This document shows positions 47,366 through 57,937 of a stretch of DNA of 64,000 nucleotides, piece after piece (position 1 is the stretch's first letter; each line of letters begins with the position of its first letter). The DNA is taken from positions 18,600,001 through 18,664,000 of the forward strand of contig OU612073.1 in NCBI GenBank assembly GCA_914767715.1, written 5' to 3'. The position numbers and the translations under genes are program-made. Source of the stretch: Membranipora membranacea. Lineage: Eukaryota; Bryozoa; Gymnolaemata; Cheilostomatida; Membraniporidae. The notes beneath the pieces are model-generated. The model ran no database searches. It was not told the origin of the DNA and worked only from the letters and a program-made list of their open reading frames with translations.

Positions 47366-48401
47366 TGTGATGTAATCTGTCTAAAGTGAGCAAAATGAGG
47401 TGTTGGTGGAAATTGAGTTTTCCATATGGACAGACAGAGTACTCTGTGCTGATTTCAAAAATGTATTTGTTTTTATTCTAGGACAAAAATTGGTGACGCT
47501 ACATTAATTTACGTATGTCGTTATCACGCGCCGCAGCGAAATGCGAATGTTAGATAGTGGACGTCAAAGTTCGAATAGTGAGCGAAATGCCGACACTTTT
47601 TGTTTACAGTTCGAAGTCCTTAGCGACGGGGTGTTATATTCATAGCATGGACACCAAAACATGATATATGGGTAAATAAGACCTGTAGAATCTACTGGGA
47701 CTATTTATTTTTATGTAAACCCAACAGCAAAAAAGTTAACATATCACAAACATCAGGTATCTGAAGCTCTAAGTCAAACAGAAATAGAAACTACAGTCAC
47801 ACCTGAACTGGTTCAGTATATTCTGTTTCTTTGATGCTACTGAGGTACTTTCTGTTGAGGTGTGTATCTCAGTATCCTCTTCAATTAAAGGCTGTTTAGT
47901 TGTAACAGATGATGGTGGTTGTTTAGAAGAATTGCTATTATATTATTATTACTACTAGCTGATGACACTTGGTTGCTTTCAGAGTCAGAATCAGAGAAAT
48001 CAAGCTCAATCTGCCTCTCATCCCAAGCTAAATCAGATGTCCAGTCACTATTCTCATCCTCAGAATCTGTTTCCCTACTCTCCACATCAAAATAATCCTC
48101 CTCAACACTGTTTAGAAGTTCATCCAATTCAATGAAATTCCCTTTGTCCGCCATTTTGTATAGTGAGTTTTGCACTTCCTGTCTACCCTAGTAACAACTT
48201 TGAGCTCAGTTTCTAGGGGGTTGGACTTGTGCTAGCCAATTAAAACTTGCACAGTGAGAAAGAGGAGGTTTGATTGGTCCAGAATCAATCCACATCATGA
48301 AATGATAAAATGAAAACATAAAGCACATGTAGGGCTTTGAATGCTTATTACTAACAATAGTCATTACCGCGTTTTGATCACTTTAGACAGATGACATCAC
48401 A
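47366..48401. mobile_element. 1.04-kb DNA transposon inserted in the LINE
   Basis: TIRs of about 28 bp: TGTGATGTAATCTGTCTAAA at the left and its near-complement (ctttagacagatgacatcac) at the right, flanked by TA (or, read differently, ATAT). Removing the element and one flank copy restores the RT reading frame across the join. The only internal ORF is acidic and on the minus strand. No transposase was recognised, so it is non-autonomous or uses an unfamiliar one. A TA target fits the Tc1/mariner group among others; unresolved. Confidence 0.85.
47885..48154 (-). CDS. Acidic ORF inside the DNA element
   Basis: About 89 codons from the more plausible start, MADKGNFIELDELL, at 48,154 (an upstream ATG is at 48,175). 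It is very rich in Asp, Glu and Ser (DVESRETDSEDENSDW, LDFSDSDSESNQ). Acidic N-termini are common in some transposase families, so this could be the stub of a deleted transposase gene. No catalytic residues are present. Confidence 0.4.
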   Translation of the reverse strand: MADKGNFIELDELLNSVEEDYFDVESRETDSEDENSDWTSDLAWDERQIELDFSDSDSESNQVSSASSNNNIIAILLNNHHHLLQLNSL

Positions 48402-48945
48402 TATGGCATCCGCATATATGGCAACCTATCACCACTATATATTCTTGAAAGAATATACTTGCTCCAAAAGAGGGCTTTCCGCCTAATAGCAAATGTCAAC
48501 CACATACCATATCATCTAATACATACACGAGATTTACATACATCTCTTGGTCTGATTCCTTTTCCTCTCCTTGCTGGCCATTTCACCTGTATTTTTGGTT
48601 TTCAAATTTTGCATTTGATTGCACCTGACTTTCTATTGGAAGGCTTTATTCCAGCTAGCTCTACAACCTTTTTTAGAGACCGATATCTATTACATTATCA
48701 CACTGATCAATTAAGACAAAAAATCACTACAACTTTTAACTCTTTACCAATTCAGATACGCTCAGCAACCAAACTTAGTCATTTTAAACAACAACTATCA
48801 AAGCACTTTATATCCTATTAATTATTGTTACTTGAGTATTTTTTCTTTTTCTCTCCGCTTAAGTTTTTTCTTTTTTGTTCTGTCACTGCATGAAAAACAT
48901 TCCTAAAGATGATGTAGAATGACAATAAAAGTATATAATTGTAAG

Positions 48946-49240
48946 ATTTGAGTTAGCACGCGTTGTTTGTTTTATTGTGACTTAATTTGCCTGGAGAAGA
49001 AAATGGGGAGCAATGCCATGATCCGCATCCATCTCGTTCCTAGGTGATTTAGAATATATTTGCCTCACTCAGTGGGATAAGGTTCGTTTAAAAAAAAGGT
49101 TGAGTGTTAGATACGATGGTGATTATGGAGTTGTTCTGACACAGTTCTGTCTCAGATACCAGTTCGCATTTTATTTGATGCATGATATGTTTTAGGAAAG
49201 ATTTCTTTGGAAGAAGGGGAAGTGCTGTCGAACCAAAAAA
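48946..49240. other. No gene seen
   Basis: Short unique stretch between the LINE 3' end and the third copy of the arm segment. No coding or repeat signal. Confidence 0.5.
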
Positions 49241-49938
49241 GGGCACTCGAGATATGTTGTTATATTCTTTGAGCCGCAGAAGTCAGAAGGTACAGATAGA
49301 TATGAAAACAAATGCACCCAGTAAACTCGTAATCACAAGTTTACTTGGTGCATTTGTTTGCCTTGATCACCTGTTTGGGCTTCCAGGCACTATGCAGAGA
49401 TCAAGTAGGTGCTAATAATTAAAATCAGTCACCTAAGTTGAATAACAAAACTATCAAACGCACCTGAACACATTCATAAATAGTGATTGTGTCGCACTAA
49501 CATCTAAGGATACTATTGCCTTTGTGGTGCAAGAGCATTGTCTCAAAACTCATCAAGAGTTTTACTGTTAGACAGGGTTCTTAGCAGGTTATCGGCAGGA
49601 ACCTTTCTTAAACATCTTGAAGGCAACTTCTAGTGAAGCTAAGAAAAAGTCAGGCTCAATAACGACTCCTTAGTAAATTAACTTTGTGGAGTAGTGGGAA
49701 CCAGCTGTTCGCAACTAGAAATTAATGAGTTAAATACCTCGTACTCACCAGAGTGCTAGTATTACCAATTGGAACCACGTTTTAATAGATTTGAGCGATC
49801 TTGACTTTCTTCAGTGCATGAAAGAGGAGGTAACTCCAAATTAGAACTACAAATAAATTACACAACAATAAAGTGACATTTAGAAGTGTCCTGAGTGCAA
49901 GATTTAAAACCATTACTAGAACCATAGTTAGAACAAAC
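49241..49938 (+). repeat. Third, internally deleted copy of an arm segment
   Basis: 49,243-49,340 matches 40,913-41,010, and 49,358-49,934 matches 42,287-42,838, in the same orientation as the right arm. The 1.28 kb between (including the TATA box and 61-bp repeats) is missing. At the join, aaacaaatgcacccagtaaa and an inverse copy form a hairpin (49,309-49,358). Divergence from the right arm looks greater than that between the arms. This shows the 40.9-42.8 kb segment is a repeated unit in its own right, perhaps a long terminal repeat. Confidence 0.85.
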
Positions 49939-51679
49939 TTTTGAAGTAAGAAAGTTTTTCGATTATATTAATATGCAAGGCCTAGATTAACTGCAGTTTC
50001 ACTTGTAGCCAACTACTAGTTGCAAAAACTCTACAAATTAACCATTATCAGATGTCAATTTCTTTTTTTTCTTCTGATCTTGACATTTTGTCCACTCAAA
50101 ACCTTTTGGCATCATGTAAGAGCCTGAGATTTCAAACTAGAAATACTTCTCAGGACTTCATAGAACAATTATATATCAACAAATATCAGGCCCAGGGTTA
50201 GGAGTTACCTAAGTATGAATATGACCAATCACCTAACCTTCAGGGCTAGGACCAATAAACAGCCAGCTAGAAGGCTCTTACCTTGAAATTTTGTAGTGCC
50301 ACAGCTAAATGAATGATGGTTTTTTTCGGATGGGTATGCCTATCCTTTTCGAGGCAAATTTACATGCATCCTTTTGGAGGATCCTCGCATCCTTTTCGAG
50401 GAAAAGTTCTCAGTAGCAGTTCAGGGCAATGTTTGATGACAAGTTTCAATTGTTGGCAATAAGACTCCTCATTTTCCTCTAGAATAAAAGAAAACTTTAA
50501 GCTATGAAAACATACAGCAATAAACACCTAATCTCAGAATGAAAAGTTTGATATCCAATTCCCAGAATTCTAGTGATATCATATCAGTCAACAGCTAGCA
50601 ACCCTATGCACATGGCATTGTAGTATTATAGAATTATGCATTATGCATTATAGCTATTCCCAACATTAGTATGTTAATTAAGAAATGTGGCCAGATGTTG
50701 TTGATACCCAGTAAACTCCCCAGTCAGTCCGTAGCCTGGATACATTATAAGATATAGGAAGGGTGATCAGGCTGTTACAACCTTGCTTCAACAATATACA
50801 AGGCAAGACACTATTAGACATAAGTGATGTTAGGGCGAGTATAGCAGAATGAGCGCGAGTAGACGAGCAAACATAGACGGGCAACTTTCAACAATGAACA
50901 GGTACAAGCGTTGAAATTTGTATGATGTTGTGGGATCGGCAGACATGGTTGGTAATTATCTGAAGATGGACTGGAATGGGCATGATTTTATTGTTCACCC
51001 CCACCTTTGGCATAAAATGCTCAGCTACATTTATTTTGGATGGACAGGAGCATGCAGATATACTATTCTAACATCCTTTTCAATAAATTTTAAAAAAACC
51101 TGCAATCGCGACTAACGATGATGTGTTTGTGGTTGAGATTTCGGATTATTTTAACTGGAGAATTTTAAATTTTCTCCACTGGATCTTAAACAAAATATCT
51201 TGAAATGACTTACATGGGGTTGCATGTGAAGTTGCCTTACACAATTTGTACTAAAGCCTAAAATATATAATTTTCATGCCCAATAAGGTCAACGATGCAG
51301 GCACTAGCCGTAGCCATTCATAACCAGATGTTTTTGTGCCGTTGATCTAAATTGTAATTGAGGGTAGAGTGGATATGTCCCTTATTATAAGAGGCGCTGA
51401 ACAAATGAGCTCATGAAATTGCCATTATGCAAATAAGTTATTTTGCTTATTACGCTCACCTTCATCATGGACACAATCTCAATCCATTACTTGTTATAAT
51501 ATTATATATTTTAATAACTATACTAGAAATGCCGCGATCATAAAGCCACAAAACTTCAGGTGTGTTGATGACATACACTCAGGTGTCGATGAGTTCATGA
51601 TGGATGGCCAATTGGCGATGTCATTATAAGTGCAAATTAAAATTACAATGTAGAAAAATAGATGATAATGTAAATAAAA

Positions 51680-51715
51680 TCTGGCTTCACCGGGATTTAA
51701 ACTCGGGCCTCTCAC
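51680..51715 (-). repeat. tRNA-like 3' half (B box and T arm)
   Basis: On the minus strand, CCGAG-TTTAAAT-CCCGG makes a four- to five-pair T arm with a seven-base loop. No A box was found at the right distance. Probably a SINE or tRNA pseudogene fragment. Confidence 0.35.
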
Positions 51716-51765
51716 ACAACAAGCATGTTATAATTGTGGTGTAATTCATAAAAATAATAATTTGT

Positions 51766-51850
51766 CCCAAACCGTGATTTGAACTTTGGCCTTTGATCTG
51801 TGATCAAGCACACTAGCCATAAGCAACTAAGCCACGCCTGCCCACTGAAG
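51766..51850 (-). repeat. tRNA-derived SINE-like module
   Basis: Minus strand: A-box-like gtggcttagttgcttatggc and B-box-like gttcaaatcac, at tRNA spacing. Stems are imperfect. A repeat head rather than a tRNA gene. Confidence 0.4.
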
Positions 51851-52469
51851 CTCTCAGATTTAAGTTAGATATGAATGGGTAAAGTCAGATTTCGTGCAAT
51901 TTTATTTCATTTTTCATTGTTTTCAAGCAAAGAAGGCAAGAGGTGTGTAAAAGATGTAATATGCATACGCGCAACTGGTTTTATTACACATATGTGATTG
52001 AAGACAGGACTTTGATTCAGCCACTTTTTCTATTTTCCAGATAAACTTTTTCGAAAAAAGAGTTATGAGGCACTTGATATGGGTTTCTCTTATTTTATAT
52101 ACAAATGCGTTTATCATAAACACAAAACTGAAGTTTTGTGGATTACCAAGATAGACAGGAATAAAAATGATACAGTGTTGAATTCGGGATATAACACAGG
52201 ACATGGTTAATGTCAGGAAATATTTTCATAATGAAACTAATAGATTTAATTTTAATGTAAATACAAAGCAGTTATCTATTTACTTCAATAAGTTAATATA
52301 AATGTTAATATAAGTTAGAATATATTATTATATACCCTTGCTTGCCTACTGTAGCCGATTACTCTTTTTCAAAGAGGTTGAGGGGATCTTTATACTGCAA
52401 GCGAATACACAGTAGACCTTCTGTTTATATGATCCTAATAATTGAATGAATAGCTCACCAGTGTCAAAT

Positions 52470-52550
52470 AAAAAATGACATCTGGCGCTAGGGATAGAAC
52501 GTGGATTACATATCCTTACCCTTGACCGTCAGACCACATCTCCACATAGT
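52470..52550 (-). repeat. tRNA-derived SINE-like module
   Basis: Minus strand: A-box-like tgtggtctgacggtcaaggg and B-box-like cgttctatccctag. It lies immediately downstream of the donor of the candidate exon at 52,558. Confidence 0.35.
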
Positions 52551-52557
52551 TACTCAC

Positions 52558-52699
52558 CTGCCTTTTTGCTGAGGACAGAATGCTTCAGAATGTCATCTCC
52601 AGGTTTGAATTTTTTGTCAAATTTCTTTTTCTTAGCCAAAGCTATGAGCTCTCCAAGTATTTTTGTTTTCCCATTTTTTGCGGCTTTTTTCAATTCCAT
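52558..52699 (-). CDS. Candidate first exon, Lys-rich protein
   Basis: From an ATG at 52699 with G at -3 and +4, 47 codons run to a good donor (AAGGCAG then GTGAGT). The peptide is helical and Lys-rich (MELKKAAKNGKTKILGELI, KKKKFDKKFKPGDDILKHS). Its look is that of a real cytoplasmic protein exon. I do not recognise the family. Intron phase is 1. No following exon was found downstream on the minus strand, where a tRNA-like repeat starts within a few bases. Confidence 0.4.
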
Positions 52700-53497
52700 A
52701 CCAAAACTATCGTAATCATGGTTATAATTGGTGACATTATAATCGATTTAAACATTATCAAACATATTATATTATCATATTACTGAAGTGACAGTATAAT
52801 GTCATCTTCACAAGGGCATTAGATAATAGACAGTAGTATGGTAATGTAGGGAAGAGTTCTTGCTTCACTAAAATTATCTCCTCGCCATATTCTTTTCATC
52901 GAAGGTAAGTGATCTATTAAGGATTAAAAATATTGAAAAATCTCTCCTACCTAGAGATACCTGGGGGTTGGTCCGGGTCCATTGCTGAAGTACCAGCAGT
53001 CAAATCTTCTGCTCTCAGCTTGATGCTGCTCATCCTCACTGCTTAATTTGAATATGTTCATAAAACAAGAAAATTAAAAAATATATAAGTGTGTTCTTGC
53101 AATGTTGTACCGATCGCATATTCGATGTGTTCATAGATGAGTATGAGATATATAAGATAGCATCAACGAGAGGAGAGGACGGAGATTCAGTAATGAAGCG
53201 GTGTGTATATTGGAATCCCCCCCCCCCGGACTGTAAAATCATGTACTAATAGATGTTACGCAACAGTTCAGGACATCTTCCAGAAATTCCTAGGTGTTAG
53301 AATTTATTTAATAGTGCACAGTAATACATGGCATCATGGTGAATTTAGGTACGCTGTTGTTCTGACAGGGGAGAGAAAAGTTTGTTATATTTTTAATCAC
53401 ATAGGCTGTCTTATCCGCCACAAATGTACCTTTCAGACATGTGCCACACCAAATCACAAGCAAGCTAGAAGAAATTTAACGGAATAAGAAATCTTAC

Positions 53498-53654
53498 CTA
53501 GGGAGATCATCTTTATCCAAAAATATTGGCCGATACTGCCATTTGGGTTCCGCAGATGAAATGTTGAAGGAACTTTATGTTGATTGGGAGTGTGCCATAT
53601 CAGGTGTATAGTGGAATAATCAGGAAATATAATTGGAGGATTTAATTTTATCAT
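53498..53654 (-). CDS. Candidate internal exon, beta-rich
   Basis: Acceptor ttctggttctggcttctgag, 52 open codons and one base, then a donor (CCTAG then GTAAGA). The other two frames are stopped, which supports coding. The peptide (HLIWHTPNQHKVPSTFHLRN, then GSIGQYFWIKMISL) alternates hydrophobic and polar residues like beta strands. Its donor phase (1) does not join to the exon at 52,699. Unrecognised. Confidence 0.35.
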
Positions 53655-53789
53655 CTCAGAAGCCAGAACCAGAAAGAAGTATAATACAATAATGGAGTTT
53701 AAACAAACACTATAAATCTTATCTACTTGTATGTATCATATCAAGGTTTTCTACTATTTGTGAGAATATAAAAATGTTATAGAGTGTAG

Positions 53790-53824
53790 ACCATAGACCT
53801 ACTAATTATTAATAGGTCTATGGT
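53790..53824. repeat. Perfect 12-bp hairpin
   Basis: accatagaccta and taggtctatggt flank an 11-base AT-rich loop. The arm overlaps the phrase (aagtctatggg) seen in dispersed repeats near 13,150 and 63,250, so it may be a repeat terminus. Confidence 0.7.
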
Positions 53825-54684
53825 GTAAACTAAAAATAAGATGAGGCACAGGCTAATAAGAGTTGTCCTACTACTGTTGGCGGGAGATAACTCTAAAGTC
53901 CTATGACAGGATTTGTGGTTGCTACTATTTACATCTTCACACTTTAAATGTCCACTTTAGCGCAACGCAATGTCACTATCAAGTTTCGACACCATGAGGT
54001 ATGTTTTTACAAATGATAATATGTGCCAGGTAAAGTACATTATGAAATATTCACGGCTTGAGATAATTTTTTGTGTTTCGATTGGTTGTGAGGGGAGAAG
54101 CAGTTATAATGTACTAACAATCATTTATTACACTGGGTAACACATGTGCTATCAAAGTTGTTGCAAGTTTGTTTGTTTTAGCTTCAGCCTTCAGATAATT
54201 TTTTAATATACCTCTTGAACTTTTAGTGATAGTAGATCATGACCTCTCAACGATGCATTGGCCAGCGGTCACAGTGGTATCTTTCAAAATCAAAAAATAT
54301 TGAGCAAGGACTCAGGACCAGTTTTACATTCTTATTACCAAACACACATAAGCTTAAAAGTCAGTTCGAAAGTACCTGTTATGACATTTATACGCAAAAT
54401 GCCTTTTATCTCAATTTGACAAAAGCGCTATAGATAGCACCTAAACGTGTGGTCAATTTTTGTATCGTAGGAATTTTGTGACCCATAATTCTACACCTCA
54501 GTGCTCAAAAAAGCGAACTCAAAAGGTAGCTCAAAATTAAGTTTATATTTTGTAAAGCCAATGCGTAGATACAAGATAACCAGTTTAAAGGTTCAATGTG
54601 GGAGGTTTACTCTTAGCCGTTTTTCAATGTGGTAAATGTTAAAAATTCAAGGAGGGGAATCCCCTTATCTATGAACGATACACT
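53825..54684. other. No gene seen
   Basis: AT-rich sequence without supported exons, repeats or RNA genes. Confidence 0.45.
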
Positions 54685-54885
54685 ATGCTAAGATGCAAAG
54701 ATAACTTGAGTGTGCCCGGCAGACCGACTGGAGTACAGACCACCTGTGGAGTCGATGGTCTAAGTCATATCTGTTCATACGACGCCAGCACTCCATGCAT
54801 TCAATGTTTGGATAATGATAATGGATTATGGGCACCTTTTGAACAGAAACACTTAAACTCTTGCCTTTCAATAGCTGATATTTAG
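54685..54885 (+). CDS. Possible laminin-N-like exon fragment
   Basis: A 66-codon ORF with an unusual Cys pattern: DNLSVPGRPTGVQTTCGVDG, then HICSYD and PCIQCLD. Laminin N-terminal domains begin with a GRPV-A-STCG-type phrase followed by a YC and a C-x2-C, and the spacing here is similar. It then departs, lacks the WWQS-type motif, and ends at TAG without a donor. Could be a decayed exon or coincidence. Confidence 0.25.
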   Translation: MLRCKDNLSVPGRPTGVQTTCGVDGLSHICSYDASTPCIQCLDNDNGLWAPFEQKHLNSCLSIADI

Positions 54886-55531
54886 ATAACATACACAGTG
54901 CTAGGCAACAGCCATGACATTATTCTGAACTCAACTCTGAATGTGAGGTTGATAGATATGTAAACATGTGGATAACACACAAAAAATACAATGTTTTGAT
55001 TTTGAGGATCGAAATTTAATTTCAAATTACATGGGGGCTTCTTGTTTGTAGATGAGAGACGAGACTTTTGGTGTTGAATTAAATGACAAGCTGTCTTGTC
55101 ATGTACTGTGAGTTTCCAATAACTCTCTGTAGATCAGTGAATTTACGGCAGGTGGTCATTTTGGGGTGTGCATCGCCCATGCCACGCCCACTCCCGCCCT
55201 TGCATGGCTAAACACCGCCTATACCACGCACAACACATCGCACCTGATCGCCCATACCTCGCGCCCAAGGTTTAACTGCTGTGCGGTGTATGTGCGATGT
55301 ACCAACATGGCCCACCCTCGCATTTTCCAGCCACTCACTTGCTATGAATCGCCCTGGTCAGTCCTGACTTGTCCTCTTTCAAAATCATGAGAGTGCTGGC
55401 TCACTTTCGCACAGGCAATGCCCATTAAGGCTCAAGCTGTCCTCTTGTTGTTAACTTTTACATTGTAAGCGACCGGATGTCTCTCAACAGTGTAATATTG
55501 TCTGCAATAGCAAGAAGTTGCCAATCATCAG

Positions 55532-55954
55532 TTGAAGCGCAAGTCTGTAATGTTTGGGAATACCGCGCTAATGCTTACATTCACAAGCTTTAAACACTTC
55601 GAGAGAAGCGCCAATGTCAAGGTCACACAGATTGCTGATGTCTTTTTGTGTCCTTGGACAACCTTACTTAGTTATCTGACAAAACAGCAGTTAAGAGCAG
55701 AAGACCCGCTTTTTCCTGTAACCACCACGGAATTTGCTCAGGTTTTATCTCAGTGCTCTGAGCAGGTAAACTGAAAGACAAAATTGACTCCCCATTCATT
55801 TAGACGTGGTGGTGCAACATGGTTTTCTAGCAATGGTATGACTGATGCTAAACTTAAAGCATATGGGAGATTCTCTTCTAATGCTTATGTTTGTTATGTG
55901 AAAGCTGTACTCTGTATTTTTTGGCGAAAATCTGCGACCCTCCCGATAAAGGAT
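55532..55954 (+). pseudogene. Tyrosine recombinase fragment (DIRS/Ngaro/Crypton type)
   Basis: Two in-line pieces, 55,532-55,774 and 55,784-55,984. The first has LTFTSFKHFERSANVKVTQI (catalytic Lys region), then DPLFPVTTTEFAQVL. The second opens with LTPHSFRRGGATWF, carrying the H-x2-R catalytic motif. It continues with LKAYGRFSSNAYVCYV, which has the C-terminal Tyr region but Phe where His or Trp is usual. A small frame break separates them near 55,772. The N-terminal DNA-binding part and first catalytic Arg are not found. Probably a remnant of a tyrosine-recombinase transposon. Confidence 0.7.
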
Positions 55955-56293
55955 TTTGATTTTTGGCAGAAAATTTTCATTTAAAAGCACAACTGTCATC
56001 GCATATACTAGATTCAAAGCCATCTTGATTTTTTTGGTAGAATGTCATTAGATATATATGAGCTGAGAATCTGATGTGGTGATATAACACTGAAACACAA
56101 ATCAAATCAGGGGACTTTTAATCATCAGAGTACTATCTCAAACACAAAATATTGTCTGCTCTCTGATTTCTATCTGTTATATTTGTCGCAAAGACTAAAA
56201 TTTTTATTATCTTTCTTGCTATCTATTCTGGATCGCAGTGATTTCGGTTACCAGTTCTCCAGGGCTCCAGACCCACCCCTGTGGACTGCCAGT

Positions 56294-56696
56294 CAGTGGC
56301 GTATATCACCACTCACGGCCCACAGATTTCCGTGAATGGCTGAATAGCTCAGTGTGTAGAGCGTCTGCCTAATGAACACTGTTAATAAGATTGTTGTGGG
56401 TTTGATTCCCATCGAGGTCAGATTTTTTTCAAATGGGTGCTTTATAACTGGAGCATTTTTACCGTAATCTTCTACTGCTATTGAGTTGTTTTCTGAAAGT
56501 CTGAAAGCTCAGTGAGCTATTGAAATACCTCTCTGCTTGCACTATTTTGCTACCGATATGCAAAAATTTCCGTGGTGGGAGGGCGCTTAAGCGCCCCTCC
56601 CCACCACGCCTACGGCGTGTGGATCGGGCTGTGCCCGATCATTATGCTCATCTCTAAAAAGTCAGTGAGTGAAATTTTTTAGAATATACACCCCTG
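56294..56696. mobile_element. hAT-type miniature element with tRNA-like module, copy 1
   Basis: Ends CAGTGGCGTATAT and ATATACACCCCTG are inverted, flanked by ctgccagt and ttgccagt (8-bp duplication, one mismatch). CAG-starting TIRs and 8-bp duplications mark the hAT superfamily. Inside are a tRNA-like A box (56,345-56,362) and B box (56,399-56,409). Three hairpins follow: gtggtgggagggcgc with its partner (56,572-56,607), cacgcc-tac-ggcgtg (56,604-56,618) and gatcgggc-tgt-gcccgatc (56,622-56,640). No protein is encoded. Confidence 0.9.
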
Positions 56697-56704
56697 TTGC
56701 CAGT

Positions 56705-57747
56705 GGATGTTGTTTTGACAGCAGAGAATTGACCTATAAAGCTATAAAGCTATAAAGTAATAACCTAGCCATAATTATTGACTAGATACTTGTCAATGTC
56801 TTACTGGTAACAAAGAAGAATTTCTATTTCTTACTCCTCCAAAGAAATGAAAGCACCTGATTCTGGTTGGTTGGTTGATTGGTCATCTTCCGTTACCAAC
56901 TTTCTGCCAAAACTGGCATAATTCAGGTACTGACTAGATAGCATTATACGCAAATGAATAAGTAATCATAATATCCCCTTTTGTATTCAGTTTGGATAAT
57001 TCAATTTCCTGAGCAAACCAAGTGACTCAAAGTACATAGTGAGCTTCTGACATGAGCTGGAGGGGAGAGGAAGGCTGGAAGTTAGCCTTCTATGAGTTAA
57101 TGCCACAGGCCGGAATGGAGAACAATGTTGTTTGGAAACTCACACTTAAAACCTTTAAAACTTTAAAACCTGAGCCTGTCTAGAACCATCCCCTCTATCG
57201 CAAGTTCTCGATCCGCCCCTACCATAAGTGGGCTAGAATAAATTGGTTTCAGGCACCCACCCTATAAGGGCAGACTTCTTCAGAAGCTATTGACATTTTT
57301 ATATTCACAAATTCACAAGTTAGCGTAATGAAAAATTACCAGTCATATCCCCAGGGCTCATGAATAATGGCTACAGATTGGCGTTTATCCGAAACAGGCT
57401 GGTTTAGTCGTCATTAATTTATTTCTTGTATTATTCATAACAGGAACTGTTTTTGACTGCAGCTTTGTCAGTTGTAATATTAAATCTGATCACAAAATCT
57501 TACATCAATCATCACATGCTATTTAGGAAAAAGTGGCCAAGCATGTAGTAATTAATTTCTGGTAGGAGTTCAGTATGGTTTTGGGATTTTTTAATACTTT
57601 AACTTTTATTCCATCAAAAGCTGAATTATCTAATCTTATGATGCCATCATGACCTCGGCAGCGTTCATTTTTCCCCATACTAGTCACTAGCCATAAAAGG
57701 AGTTTTATGGCAGTTCTTGACCACCAAGGCATACAACAGCTACAGCC
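56705..57747. other. Upstream region of the membrane-protein gene
   Basis: No clear TATA box. A minus-strand stretch at 57,523-57,640 (FDGIKVKVLKNPKTIL) faintly resembles a LINE RT segment. Otherwise nothing supported. Confidence 0.4.
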
Positions 57748-57937
57748 ATGAGATTTGAGATTCTCATCAGAGGAGCTATCAGCAGCATATTAGTAGCGAT
57801 AGGAGTCCCATCAGCAATCATCGGATTGACGCTAGAAGAGAAATTCAGGGAGCTTTATCCAGAAGCAAATTTCTTTTATATTTTAATTTTTTTTCTTGGA
57901 GTAAGCATATTGGGTGTGGTGATCAGCTTTTTTGTCG
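57748..57937 (+). CDS. Membrane protein gene, exon 1 of at least 4
   Basis: The ATG at 57748 opens 63 codons and one base, ending at a strong donor (TTTGTCG then GTAAGT). Two hydrophobic helices are visible: about residues 11-29 (ISSILVAIGVPSAIIGLTL) and 42-63 (FFYILIFFLGVSILGVVISF), joined by a charged loop (EEKFRELYPEAN). The donor is phase 1 and joins in frame to exons at 61,279, 63,324 and 63,955; all introns are phase 1. The four exons give at least 277 codons and continue past the window. The later part is beta-strand-like. Phase-1 introns are typical of modular extracellular proteins, so a membrane-anchored surface protein is plausible. Family not recognised. Exon 1 could instead belong to a separate gene, as its intron (3.3 kb) is filled by a retroelement. 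Confidence 0.5.

Larger units (their letters stand above)
45940..48821 (+). pseudogene. LINE reverse transcriptase, frameshifted and interrupted
   Basis: Segments 45,940-47,052, 47,049-47,365 and 48,402-48,821. The first ORF (370 codons, open somewhat further upstream) has NKATGHDGIS at residues 125-134, FLDFKKAFD (catalytic Asp) at 255-263, GVPQGSIL at 315-322 and AYADEF at 345-350. The catalytic pair there is Asp-Glu at the very point where the frame is lost by a small deletion. The second ORF continues with the thumb region (ESWCRNNRMLINIKK). The third resumes after the inserted element with LLQKRAFRLIANVNH, typical of the C-terminus, and runs to a stop at 48,821. Inactive. Confidence 0.9.
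45830..48945 (+). mobile_element. 5'-truncated non-LTR retrotransposon (LINE)
   Basis: Starts, as far as coding can be followed, exactly where the inverted repeat ends. It has a decayed RT (45.9-48.8 kb) interrupted by a 1.04 kb DNA element. It ends after a short 3' UTR with aataaaagtatataattg near 48,925. No endonuclease domain is present, so it is a 5'-truncated copy. It is of the Jockey/CR1/L2-like group judging from motif spacing; the clade is not resolved. Confidence 0.85.
49939..52557. other. No gene seen; AT-rich with tRNA-like fragments
   Basis: No ORF or exon could be supported. Phrases such as atcctttt(c/g)gag recur near 50,345-50,400. Three tRNA-like fragments are listed separately. 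Confidence 0.45.

Noticed and set aside
53203-53487. 94-codon ORF as a gene
   Set aside because: It starts in a poly-C run and has no recognised motif or matching splice sites.
55166-55390. His/Ala/Thr-rich 74-codon ORF
   Set aside because: It lies in a locally GC-rich stretch with repeated cgccca/cacgc phrases, has no splice support and no family likeness.
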